NCBI RefSeq assembly: GCF_024139115.2
Contig: NC_085141.1
Coordinates: 41,537,065-41,601,064, forward strand
Source: Armigeres subalbatus
Taxonomy: Eukaryota; Arthropoda; Insecta; Diptera; Culicidae
Direction of reading: 5' to 3'
Length of the DNA: 64,000 bases
Part shown: positions 44,425-55,292 of the stretch, one piece after another
Position numbering within the stretch: position 1 is the stretch's first letter
Layout: each line of letters opens with the position of its first letter
Made by a program: the position numbers and the translations under genes
Notes under the pieces: generated by a model
Databases searched by the model: none
What the model saw: the letters and a program-made list of their open reading frames with translations, nothing else
Told to the model about the DNA's origin: nothing

Positions 44425-46022
44425 GCGTATACATGAATGATTTTTGTTATTTAATTCGACAGTACATTCAATTTTAGAGGTGTGCGCCGCCGCGCCACGC
44501 CGCCGCCGCCGACAGTTTTTGGCACGCAGCCGCCGCCGGCATTTTTGCATCGGCGCGCCGCCGTTTAAAATTTGTCACGCCGCTGATTTATAATTTTCCA
44601 CGCCGATTCAAATTTCCAGTGGAAACTTCAAAGATTCAGTGCAATTTCCGTATCATTTCCTGATAGATCTTTACAACATCACGTTGAAACTCCAGATATT
44701 TTTTATGAAGATACCAATTATTTCCATGAAAATTTCATACAATATTTTGTTAACATTTTGAAGAGCTCTCCGTAAATTAGCGTGAAACTTGCAAAGGATT
44801 TCCCGTTGAATTCCAAAAAAATCTAGTTGAAAAGTCTAGTCGTTCGGCAGAAAGTCACAAGGCTGAAAGTAGTTAGGCCGAATATGTCGTTTAACCGAAA
44901 AGATTATTGGGTAGAAACCTACCCGAGCAAAACTTAAGAGCAAATCGGTAGCTTGTTTTAATGTTGTGAAATCATCGATTATGTTTACTTAACTTTTTGG
45001 TCGTTTTAACGGTTAAAATAACAAAACGAAATAGCAGAAATATCTTACTGTGACATCCAATCAAAACTATTCCAGCTGTCGATGAGAGCAAATTGAAAAC
45101 TAATTTTGCTATTGTTTTCCGATAACCAAATAAGTACACCGCAGTAGCGTCGCGTAACCTCACTTTTTACCTGTGCACTGACTCAAAAAGCGAAAATTTG
45201 GATATTTTGACAGCCCGAATGGAAAATAAAATTATCGGAGTCGTTTATGCTAGTCAAAATCTAGTTGTTCTGGGCATTTCTGCACACCAATTTCGTAAAT
45301 TTAAACTCAGTGCACAGGTAGATTGGGGTTAGGGAAACGTCACTGGTACACAGTTTGATGTCATATCATTCAATTTAGTAATCTATAGTAGTATGATTTA
45401 TACATATTTGAAAGCAAATTATGACTCAAAATATGTTTTCTATATGATCTCATTATGTTTTCAGACAGACTTTCTAGCCCAAAGTTATTTTGCCGAGATT
45501 GTCATTTGGTCAAACAGTTCCTTTGACTGAAAAAATCGTGAATATGTCCTTCGTCCGAAAAAGTCGTTTGGTCGAAAGGGCCATTTGGCCGAAATGGACA
45601 TTCGGTCGAAAATGTCGTTCGGCTGAATTGATCATCTCTTTTTATAAAAATGAGTTTACATTTTCTTTAAGGCAATATAACACATGAACTATTGAACCGA
45701 TTTGTAGGATTTCCTTACAAATCGATTCGTCTTGTGATCAACTGTGTTTATATAAATGCTGGGAAAGTTGAACAAATGTAAAAATACTACGTTTTCAAGA
45801 GTTCTGAAGAAAACCATCAAGCTCGAACTGAAATCGATCTAGAAGGCTACGATGCCATCCACTAAACGATTGACAGTAAGGTAGAAAAAAAAAAAACAAC
45901 CCGAACAAGATCGGGCAGGATTGACTAGTTTTTCATATTTTCAAGACAACAACGAGAGAATCTTTTGAATTTCGCGTCAAAATTTTGATTTTCCAGTTTT
46001 TCCAGAATATTCATTTGAAACA

Positions 46023-46131
46023 TGTCATAATACGAGTCTGTACAATCCCATTGAATTCCACCACTTAACTTATATGGTGGAATTCAATGGGATTGTACAA
46101 ACTCGTCTTATGACAAGTGAAGACATTCCAC
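46023..46131. mobile_element. short deletion derivative of the ACAGATACGT foldback family
   Basis: CAATCCCATTGAATTCCACC and its exact complement face each other around CTTAACTTATA, and the right arm continues AACTCGTCTTATGACAAGTG. The central part of the long copy at 47609-47856 is absent. The related copy at 58972-61123 lacks this insertion. Confidence 0.75.
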
Positions 46132-46452
46132 TAAAAAGCTCAAAATTTTTTTTTGACTTTCATTTGAAAATTATTTTCAGATTTTCCACGGGAGCTACTT
46201 TTAAGTTTCGAGAACTCTTTGGAATTACCAAGAGGAGCTCTTTGGATTTACCAAGGAAAATTGTTTAGGATTTACATGAGAATCTCTTCAGAATTTTCAC
46301 AGGAAGTTGTACCAATTTTCTACAGGAAAATATTCGGAATATTCACGGAAAGTTTCTTTTGAGTATTCTTTGAAATTTACACAGAAAATTGTGACTGGTA
46401 GAAGAGATGCTTTAACGTTGACTTCCCCAATCTAGATTAGTTTAGACGGTTA

Positions 46453-46623
46453 AGAAGTAGGAGGTTGAGGGTTCGAGTCCCTCCAAGACACGTGGATTCT
46501 TTATCGCAAATTTCATATCAATTTGTCCATTTCGAAACATGTGCTGTGCATATGCACAACCAAGATGTTTAACAAAAAAATGACTTTCGTACGGCCGAGT
46601 TGCCGATATGCAATTAATTGTAA
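46453..46623 (+). mobile_element. tRNA-related SINE candidate defined by an empty site
   Basis: The paralogous copy at 59.5 kb lacks these 171 bases. The flanks GACGGTTA (46445-46452) and GATGGTTA (46624-46631) look like an 8-bp target duplication with one change. The insert holds a clear Pol III B box (GAGGGTTCGAGTCCC), and GTTTAGACGGTTAAGAAG just before resembles an A box. I do not know the family. Confidence 0.6.
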
Positions 46624-47608
46624 GATGGTTAGTTTTCATCCTTTATTTTTTCGCAGGCAGAAGTTCATCACTAAACGGCTAGTTTGGCATAACACAATCG
46701 GAAAAATTCTTTCTATTTTCGATTGGAAATTCTTGGTAAATTCCATTGACCGAAAGCGACAGATGGCAGAACTGGTAATTTGGCCGAAAAAGCCGTTTGC
46801 CCTAACAGGTTGTCCGGCCGAAACGATCGATGACCAGAAATGCCATTTAGAAGAAATAATTTTTTGACAGAAAGGGCCATTTGTTCGAAAATGTCATTTG
46901 GTCATACAGCCAAATTTCAATGACTGAACCTCGTACTGAACGGGTAATATGGTCAGAAATGACCATTTTTTGGCGAAATGGTCTTTCTGTTAATTGATCA
47001 TTGAACAAAATTCTATGGCCTCTCTTTTTTTAAGTCGATACTGGCCTTTAGGCCAAAAGACACCTAACCAGGAACCATTTAGCAAAACCAAACGTTTAAC
47101 GGAAACTGTTATAAGGTCAAAACTGGTTTGACCGAAAATGTAATTTGACCGAAAGCAATGTACAGCCAAAAGGAAAATTTGGCCGGACTTGTAAAAAGTT
47201 GTTCACCCCAACAGGTCATTTGGCTGAATATGCCGTTCGGATGAAAAAAGCGTTTGATCGAAAATGCCGTTTGGAAAAAAAATGTTATTTGGCAGAAAGA
47301 GCCATTGTACTTTTTACAACCTTCTTTGAAAAGTGTCGTTCGGCTGAATTGATCATTTTGCAAAAAAGACGTTTATCCGAATAATTTCGGATAAACATTC
47401 AATTCGACCTAATGGGATTTGGTTAGATATCTTTTGGCTTGAAGGCCAGTATCGACTTAAAAAGTAGAGAGGTTACGAAATTTCGTTCAAAGGCCGTTTG
47501 ACTAGAGGGCTTTTCAACGTAAATGTCAAGGCCAAACGGGTGGATATTTTGGATTAAATTACTCGTTCATTTTGTTAAGAAAATTATTTTGACCTTTTTA
47601 GTGGAATG

Positions 47609-47856
47609 TCTTAACTTGCCATAAGACGAGTTTGTACAATCCCATTGAAATTCCACCACTTAATTGTATCTTGACAGATACGTATTTCGACCTCAACAGT
47701 TAGGCCGTCTTCAGTGTCTCGTACGTCGAGTAAGTCGAGTCAAGTACGAGACACTGAAGACGGCCTTACTGTTGAGGTCGAAATACGTATCTGTCAAGAT
47801 ACAATTAAGTGGTGGAATTTCAATGGGATAGTACAAACTAGTCTTATCATAAGTTA
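47609..47856. mobile_element. long hairpin element, ACAGATACGTATTTCGACC family
   Basis: Arms 47609-47724 and about 47743-47856 are near-perfect reverse complements, including CAGATACGTATTTCGACC and AGGCCGTCTTCAGTGTCTCG. The loop is about 18 bases. The outermost ATGTCTT part of the right arm is missing. Decayed or deleted relatives lie at 17270-17412 and 46023-46131. Confidence 0.85.
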
Positions 47857-48721
47857 CTCGTTCAGTAATTGACACTTGGCCGTTAAAAAAAGACTTTCGG
47901 TTATCGAACATCTACTGTAAGCACGTAGAAATCAAATAATTTCCTACAATTTTTGTTTCGACATTTTGAACAATGAATCCTTTGCGGAAATTCTAATAAA
48001 GTTTTTGTTAAACTTACTGAGATTTCCTCGTTAATAAAATAAAATAAAATAGAGTTTTTTCTCAACAAAACTTATTAGTCTCCCGCGGAAATTCTTACGA
48101 ATTTACCGCTTTATCGTTGGTTATGCCAAACTAGCCGTATTCATTTTTCTAGACTGAGAAAGCCAACGGTAAAACACTTATTCTACCAGCTGCACTCTCC
48201 TACAATAATTTTCTGTGCAAATTTCGAAGTATACTCAACAGAAACTCAACAGGAACTTTTCGTAAATTTCCGAAGTATTTTCCTATAGAAGTTAATATTA
48301 TTTTTTGTGAAAATTCTGAAGTTTCTCATGTAAATTGCGACGAATTTTCTGATAAAATTTCAAACAATTTTATTTAGGAATTCCGAAGAGCTTCTCCTGG
48401 TAATTCCAAAGATTTCCCGAAAATATTTCAAAATTTTGAAAAAAACTTATAGATTTTTCTGGAGAAGTTAATGAGATTTTCATGCGAAATTCAAAAGATT
48501 CTTCTTTTATTGTCTTAAAAATATCCCGAAAACAATGCAAAAAAAAATCATAGAAAAACTAAATGAAAAAATCGCCACGCCGATTCACGCCGCCGCCGCC
48601 GCCGGCTAAAATGGCTTTCGGCGTGACGCCGAAAACGCCGCCGCCGCCGACCAAAATTCTGCCGAACGCCGCCGCCGACGAATATCGGACCGGCGCACAC
48701 CTCTATTCAATTTTAAAATTT

Positions 48722-49242
48722 GGGGAGACTTGATCCCCTATCTATGATATCTACGCAATAAACTTTTTTTTTCCTGTCATCCCTTCATCAAATCTATCAA
48801 ATATACAAAAAAATAGAAACCGGAGAATAGAATAATATTTTTTTGAATTTTTCCTCCAAATTTTTGTATGGGTGAATAATTGTCAAGTGCCCCATATTGA
48901 GGCAATAACTCCAAATCCAAATATCCTAAAACTTTGATGGAATGTTGGCATTTTCATCAGTACAGATCATTAAGCAAATTTATGGCTTTGTGCTGTAAAA
49001 AAAACGAAAGCATTTGGTCATTGTTATGAAAAGTTGTTCAAATTTTGCGTGGCCATTACAAAAATCTTTAGTAAGGTCAAAACATACAAACCGCCCTGCA
49101 GAATAAATTAGGTTATCAATCCAAAAAATAACTCACCACATAAAGGTTATTTGTATAGAGGATCTATACTAAAAAATAAAAACTACTTTAGTTCTCGATA
49201 AAACAGGGGGTGATGAAGTCTCCCCGGGGATCAAGTCTCCCC
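48722..49242. mobile_element. miniature element with perfect 17-bp GGGGAGACTTGATCCCC ends
   Basis: GGGGAGACTTGATCCCC at 48722-48738 is the exact complement of 49226-49242. The interior is AT-rich with no coding sequence. It starts only 9 bases outside the target duplication of the 4.2-kb hAT-type element. Confidence 0.75.
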
Positions 49243-50774
49243 ACCTCCCCTTATATGAAAGTCGGCCCTCCATGCCTTCTATCAAAAAATCGTTTTTGGA
49301 GTTTATAGCCTTTTCGTTACACGTTGATGTACGAGAAAGGCATAAACGATTCTACAGACGAGAAAAAAGTAATCTAGAAATTTATCCTTTTTTTACATTT
49401 TTGAAGTCAGTTTTCTTGTTATCTTTATACTCATCTTAGTGTTATGTACTTATATAATTACGAATCATAATAAAGGTTCTTCCAAATCCACGCGATGCGA
49501 CTGTTGCTATAGCTGTCAGTTCATCGCTTTGGTAAGGAAGCGTCAATGAAGCCAATAGAGTCGCAACGACAGTGACAGTTCAGGACAACCTTAAAGCTTT
49601 TCATTCCCATAAAATCTATGGGTGGAATCCATAAAATACGTCACGGAAAAATTTAGTGATCCACCACCAATCGTCACATTCTATAGTAACATGTATAATT
49701 ATGTATGATGTGTAACATATCTTTAAAAATACTTTTAAAAATGTTACGTAATTTATGGATGTTCCGAAGCATTAACATAAAATATTTCGTAAAAACAATA
49801 GCCTCACATTTACAAAGACGATGGTTTTGCTCAATGCTACATGTAGGCATCATGTCAAGAAAAAACTTTGTCATGCTGTTCCTTTGTGTACTATATCAAA
49901 TATAAATATGCTTAGAGTACAGAGCATCGAAATTTTGGCTTCCGAGCGGTTTATGAACATTCTACCACTCCTAAATAAATAGAAAATCAAAAAAAACATA
50001 CAAAAAATAATTGCCCACCTTACGGCTTCCACAAACCCGATTCAAGCACAAGCGTTTCAAGCATCAATCTCTCATGGTTCGATACAGCATTTTCTTCATA
50101 ATTTTGCAAATAAATGAATCAATAATTGTTTAAAATAAACGAACATCACATTCCCCGTCCCTTATATAGAGTTTTATCAGCATTCGCACCAATCGTAGGT
50201 AAACACATTTTCTCATATCATATGTTTCATTAGATGATCTTCGAAAATTATTAGGTGACTTTGGCTTCCACATAAAGTTTTGAACAAATTAGTCAAACCA
50301 CATGCAAATGATGTCTTACAACACTGTTCCTGAAAAAGGAATTCCTCGAAGTTGGGGGAATAACTATCTGGAGGGCCAGGTCGAAAATTCATGCAAGCTT
50401 TGGAAGAAGATTTTTTCATATATTTCTGAACGAGAAAACGTCCTGGGTACCCAAATATAGAATTCTTAGAGTATTAGTTGCTCAGATTTTCTGAAGATAG
50501 AATTTTTCTAAATTTCTGGGGAGGATTTCGTCAGAATTTAAGAAGTTGAAAAAAAGAATTCCTAGTGGTGAAATTTTCCACAATGAATTCTTAAAATTAC
50601 TGCGAGAACGAATTTTTCAAAACTCCAAAATGGTACCACGAATGTTTGCTGGTTCGCTATCAAGTTATGAAGAATACTGTTCATTACTATTTCTAGCGCT
50701 TTCGTGGGTGCTCAGCTCACGTTTCTTCATGCAGATTGCTTAAGGTTTTGGTTAGAATGCCTGCATCACTACGA
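49243..50774. other. unassigned sequence with minor repeat fragments
   Basis: TGTACGAGAAAGGCATAAACG near 49330 is the right end of the GCCTTTCTCGT family. AAATACGTCACGG near 49633 resembles a dispersed word also near 32.07 kb. No gene is seen. Confidence 0.4.
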
Positions 50775-51126
50775 TGTTGTTTTGTTGGTTAAGTCGAAAA
50801 TTCTAAAATCTCATAGGCGATTTCAAATCAAGCGCGAGTAAAACCCATCGGACTCCATGATCCAAAGAATTGCTCATGATACGACTTGCGTCTTGCTTAT
50901 TGCATAATTTGTATGTTGTTCTTCTGACTGCAGTAAGTTAACTTTTTCTGCATAATATAATGTAATAGTAAGTAATTTATTTATACGTAAACGTAAAATA
51001 CAGTTTGCTTGGGTTTTGACGCCAATTGCAGCAAAATCATTATTTGGCGATTCTGTTAGAAATTTTCCGAAACGCAAAGTATGGTGCCTGGGTGATTGAG
51101 ATTTGAGTATGATTCCACCAACACTG
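50775..51126 (-). mobile_element. reverse relative of the 44052-44424 hAT-type element
   Basis: The right end TGATTCCACCAACACTG and left GTTGGTTAAGTCGAAAATTC match the two termini in reverse, with shared interior such as TTTATACGTAAACGTAAAATA. The left terminal bases are degraded and no target duplication could be confirmed. Confidence 0.65.
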
Positions 51127-51284
51127 ATTGTTCGACGATAATTCTCGCGAATAATAAGTGAGAGGAAAAAGAGATGAAACGAAAATTCATCCAATAGGCA
51201 CAATTTTTGTTTATCTTCCAACTCTAGCACAAGAGAAAGAGTGATGGGTGAAAGATGTTCCTCATCAAAAACAACGAAAAAATC

Positions 51285-51422
51285 TAGACCAACATCTGAA
51301 AAGGGCGTAACAGCCAAAACTTATTCCTTCTGATTCCTCGTCTACATATATAGCTATATATGTAGACAAAGAATCAAAAGGAATAAATTTTGGCTGTTAC
51401 GCCCTTTTCAAATGTTGGTCTA
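51285..51422. repeat. near-perfect hairpin, about 66-bp arms
   Basis: TAGACCAACATCTGAAAAGG to the centre (TATATAGCTATATA near 51353) is mirrored on the right with only a few mismatches. It contains GGGCGTAACAGCCAAAA. A decayed single-sided relative lies near 18303-18397. Confidence 0.85.
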
Positions 51423-52095
51423 GAAATATTTTCCCTTGGTCCAAAAATCGCTCACTTTGGTCTCATCGAAACGAAAAGTACATACATAGATATAATTGGT
51501 GCAAACCCTGGGCACAAGTATTATGATGTGGTATTGCAAAAAGCAATGACTTCCAAATATATTTTAAGTTATTAACAAATGACCGACATTGTTTTTAAAA
51601 CTTGTTCCTGTGGGTTTTGATAGTATGTCAGTTCTTTACTAAAGATCGACTTAAATAACAGGATATTTCAAGATCATTATTTGATAAAAAAAAATGTTTT
51701 TACAGAACAAGAAGCATATATAGGGTTATTGTTACGGTTCTTCCTCTCATGACTCCTGTATCCGTCTCAACAGAATTTTCATAATATTTCAACATTGGGC
51801 ACGCATGTAAGTCAGAAAAAACAGTAAAACTTTTTTCTAGATAGCTCCAAGTGGCTCCAACCATGATTGCACAAGTAGAAATGTCGATAGTTATACTATT
51901 CTTCCAAAGCAAATGCTGAATTCTTGTTCAATAAGACCTTACTTTGACTGCCTTGTTTCTTAGATTATCAACTTCCTGTAGCTAATCTCCGTTGACCTGA
52001 ATTGGTTCCCGCATTTAGATAATTGTAGAGAAAATGTTTTACGTTGCCAAAATCTGCAGGCCCACTTATTCGAAATAACAAACACTAGTGTTGTC
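51423..52095. other. unassigned AT-rich sequence
   Basis: Short frames without motifs and no repeat termini found. Confidence 0.35.
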
Positions 52096-52097
52096 GT

Positions 52098-52349
52098 TCA
52101 AAATTCTTCCCACCGAAAATCGAGCACCGAAATTTCGTAACAATCCGTCATGTAGAGAGTCGGACGAAAAAAAAGATCTCCCAAATTTCCCACCGTAATT
52201 TCTCCCGCAGAGTGCTCCTCCGCGGAGTCAATTTCAACCCAGCGTCCATTGTCCATTAGATAGCCCTCGCTAGGCGCTGTGAGTGTCTCCCTCCCCCCTT
52301 GGTACCTGGGCCCGTAGGTGATGTGCTCGTGCAATTGAAGCTTGCGCAC
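52098..52349 (-). CDS. weak minus-strand ORF, possible host exon
   Basis: An open frame of at least 84 codons, open further upstream to about 52395, with a balanced composition (EGYLMDNGRWVEIDSAEEHS). It lies in a locally GC-richer stretch. I recognise no domain. No convincing splice acceptor or start context was found; the nominal start is a GTG codon. It could be a terminal exon or chance. Confidence 0.2.
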   Translation of the reverse strand: MRKLQLHEHITYGPRYQGGRETLTAPSEGYLMDNGRWVEIDSAEEHSAGEITVGNLGDLFFRPTLYMTDCYEISVLDFRWEEF

Positions 52350-53106
52350 GCTAAGTAATCCGCCAGAAAGGTTCGGCGGATGGTGCCGGTGAAGGAACGA
52401 GGAAAGCGCACGATAATTGCTCCGCTTAAAAGGGCATTCAGCACCCTAAAAACGGATGACCCCAGCCAGTCGCTCCATCATCGCTGTACTCGCGGTTTTT
52501 TATTCATCGACCGTCATCGACGACCGCGACGCCGATGTTTGTTGGTCTACTTTTGGCAGCACCCACCCGCCGGCACCGCCACCGCCACCACCTTCGCCAT
52601 AATCCGAGCTAGATCGTTATTAACGCACATATTTCATACTTGGGGTGTTTCGTCTGTCTCGCATCTCGCGCACTTGAACCACCTATTTCTGGGATCAACT
52701 TACTTTTTTTTGTGTTTGAACCAACAACATCATCATTTTCCACAATTGACCCATCATCATCATCATCTGAGCTTTGGTTGGGCAAGAGACTTTCGTAGCA
52801 TGTTCGGGGTTTGACCGCGCGGCATCGCATTCTCAAGCTCAACCAAAAACCATCGTCGTTGCACGTAGGAGTAGTTGGATTGAATTTGAAGAGTTTTTAT
52901 GTTTTCGAAAATATATGCGACGATATTTGGTTTTGGAAAAAGATTAGCATCTTGGACTGAATGCATGTAGCAGACGTCTCCATCACTGCTGCTTATATAG
53001 TAAATTCTCCCACGGCATACACTGTTGAAGCCGAAACGATAACAATGCTTGCCTTGATATTTGTGGTTTACTGCTACTTCCGTACCGCCAATGACAATGG
53101 CTACAT
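52350..53106. other. GC-richer unique stretch with a CAT microsatellite
   Basis: Includes ATCATCATCATCATC near 52754-52768. Frames on either strand (for example 52609-52842 minus, with an Asp run) are shaped by this microsatellite. Possibly host regulatory DNA; no gene is supported. Confidence 0.35.
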
Positions 53107-54998
53107 TGCACTATGGTCCAGGATTCAGATTTACGCGGAAAGATGCATTTTACGCCAAAACTAAAATTTTTAGAAAAAACTGTTGTTCTACAAAATTGTT
53201 CGAAATAGTAAGGCCATCATTATGGTTCTACCAAAAAATAGGGTGGCCCATCATATAAAAAAAAATAGAAAATATTTTTTTTCATTTCTCAGAATATTGA
53301 CATGTTATGTTCTACAAAGTTGTAGCGCAGCTTATTCCAATCAATTTTGCTAAAAAACTTTTTCTGTAGCTCTTAAATTGGCTGATTTAGAGGAATTTTA
53401 CCTAATTGGATTAGGGTGTACCTAAAAAAAACTGTATTTTTGATCTACTTTTTTTGTTTTACATTTCTCGAAAAAGTCGTCTTCAGGTGACTTTTAGAGC
53501 TCAAAAAAATGCAACTTTTGATGGATAAATACGCTCAATATCTTTTTCCGATCAAAAGTTATAATCGTTTTTCTGTCAAAATTACATTTTTTTCATAAGT
53601 TGATATCTCCGGTTAGGGCAGACCAAAAAAATATATTCACACGGCATCTGAAAGAGAAATTAATATTCTTCATTATGTCAAAAAATTAAGGATATGCTAT
53701 TTTTTTTATCTCAAGTTTCACCAATTTTACTAAAATCATGTTTTTTCAAATAAACTGATATAACTCGGCAACGGAAGAAGATACAGACGATATTCTTATA
53801 GCAAAACACGCGTTTTAAAAAGCCTCAAAAGTTTTCAGAAGGTGACATCCGTGAGAAATAAAAAATGAAACGAGCAGATCATAAATATTCTTTTTTGAGG
53901 GACACCCTAATCCTGGTAAGTAATATTACTCTAAACAAGTGAGCTTGAGAGCTACATAAAAAGTTTATATAGCAAAGTTGATGGGAAAAAGCTGCGCTAC
54001 AACTTTGTAGAATATTTTATGTCAATTTTCCGTAAAATAAAAAAAAATAAAATTTCACATTTTTATAAAATGGCCCACCCTATTTTTCAGTAACTTTATA
54101 ATAAAAGCCCAAGTATTCAGAACAACTTTGTAGAACATATTTTGTTTCTTAAAAGTATGCTTCAGACCGAAAATGCATCTTTTCTCGTAAATCTTGCAAT
54201 ACGATGATAATGATAAAATTTATAAAAAGTGTTTAAGCAGTAGATTTTTTATTTTTCATTTCTCACGAATGTCATCTTCTGAAGACTTTTGGGATTTTTC
54301 AAAACGCGTGTTTTGCTATAAGAATATCGTCTGTATCTTCTTCCGTTGTCGAGTTATATTGATTTATTTGAAAAAAACATGATTTTAGTAAAATTGATAA
54401 AACTTGAGATAAAAAAATAACATATCCCCAATTTTTTGACATAATGAAGAATTTCAAATGCTGTGTAAATATATTTTTTTGGTCTGCCCTAACCGGAGAT
54501 ATCAACTTATGAAAAAAATGTAATTTTGACAGAAAAACGATTATAACTTTTGATCGGAAAAAGATATTGAGCATATTCACCCATCAAAAGTTGCATTTTT
54601 TTGAGCTCTAAAAGTCACCTGAAGACGACTTTTTCGAGAAATGTAAAACAAAAAAAGTAGATCAAAAATACAGTTTTTTTGAGGTACACCCTAATCCAAT
54701 TAGGTAAAATTGCTCTAAATCAGCCAACTTAAGAGCTACAGAAAAAGTTTTTTTAGCAAAATTGATTGGAATAAGCTACGCTACAACATTGTAGAACATA
54801 ACATGTCAATATTCTGAGAAATAAAAAAAATATTTTCTAATTTTTTTTATATGATGGGCCACCCTATTTTTTGGTAAAACCATAATAATGGCCTTACTAT
54901 TTCGAACAATTTTGTAGAACAACAGTTTTTTCTAAAAAATATAGTTTTGGCGTAAAATGCATCTTTCCGCGTAAATCTGAATCCTGGACCATAGTGCA
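53107..54998. mobile_element. 1.9-kb foldback element with three-copy modular structure
   Basis: TGCACTATGGTCCAGGATTC at 53107 and its complement ending at 54998 are the outer ends. The left 770 bases (to about 53880) are the imperfect reverse complement of 54235-54998. The middle (about 53890-54205) is another copy of the terminal 310-bp module in the right-arm orientation, with CACCCTAATCC, TTGTAGAA and GGCCCACCCTA. The modules thus run B', C', B, C, B. No coding frame and no target duplication were found. Confidence 0.8.
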
Positions 54999-55217
54999 TT
55001 GCTGCTAATAACCCAATATCCGCGGTCTGGAATTGTTTGCCATTTCTCAGAACACCGCAAAGCTTACATCATCCAAAGGCCATCGAAGCAATATTACTGT
55101 CATCCGTCGCTGCTTCCACAAATGCATCAAATGAGAATAGCCAATTGAAGGTACTAGGTAAAAGCTGTTCTACGGTGCGGAATATTTCGAATATTGCAGC
55201 AATAAGAGAACAACATC

Positions 55218-55292
55218 CGGTCTCTAGTTAGCCATGCGATCAAATGCGTAGGATTTTAAATCCGAAGTTGGTGAGTTCGATTCTCGGTCTGG
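55218..55292 (+). other. tRNA-like segment, possible SINE head
   Basis: TTAGCCATGCGATCAAATGCG resembles an A box; GGATTTTAAATCC can form an anticodon-like stem; GAGTTCGATTCTCGG matches the B box. The acceptor ends do not pair, so I read it as a tRNA-derived repeat and not a functional tRNA. Confidence 0.45.

Larger units (their letters stand above)
44475..48705. mobile_element. 4.2-kb hAT-type element with CCG-rich termini
   Basis: Ends TAGAGGTGTGCGCC and GGCGCACACCTCTA are perfect inverted repeats. They are flanked by a perfect 8-bp direct repeat TTCAATTT (44467-44474 and 48706-48713). The subterminal 100 to 130 bases on each side are built of CGCCGCCGCC words and contrast with the AT-rich interior. 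The interior has scattered TTTGGCCGAAA-type words like the minisatellite element at 22.6-23.6 kb, plus nested elements at 46023-46131, 46453-46623 and 47609-47856. No transposase is recognisable. A truncated relative is at 58972-61123. Confidence 0.85.

Noticed and set aside
52380..52814. 144-codon plus-strand frame with a His run
   Set aside because: The His run is the CAT microsatellite; the rest has no recognisable domain.
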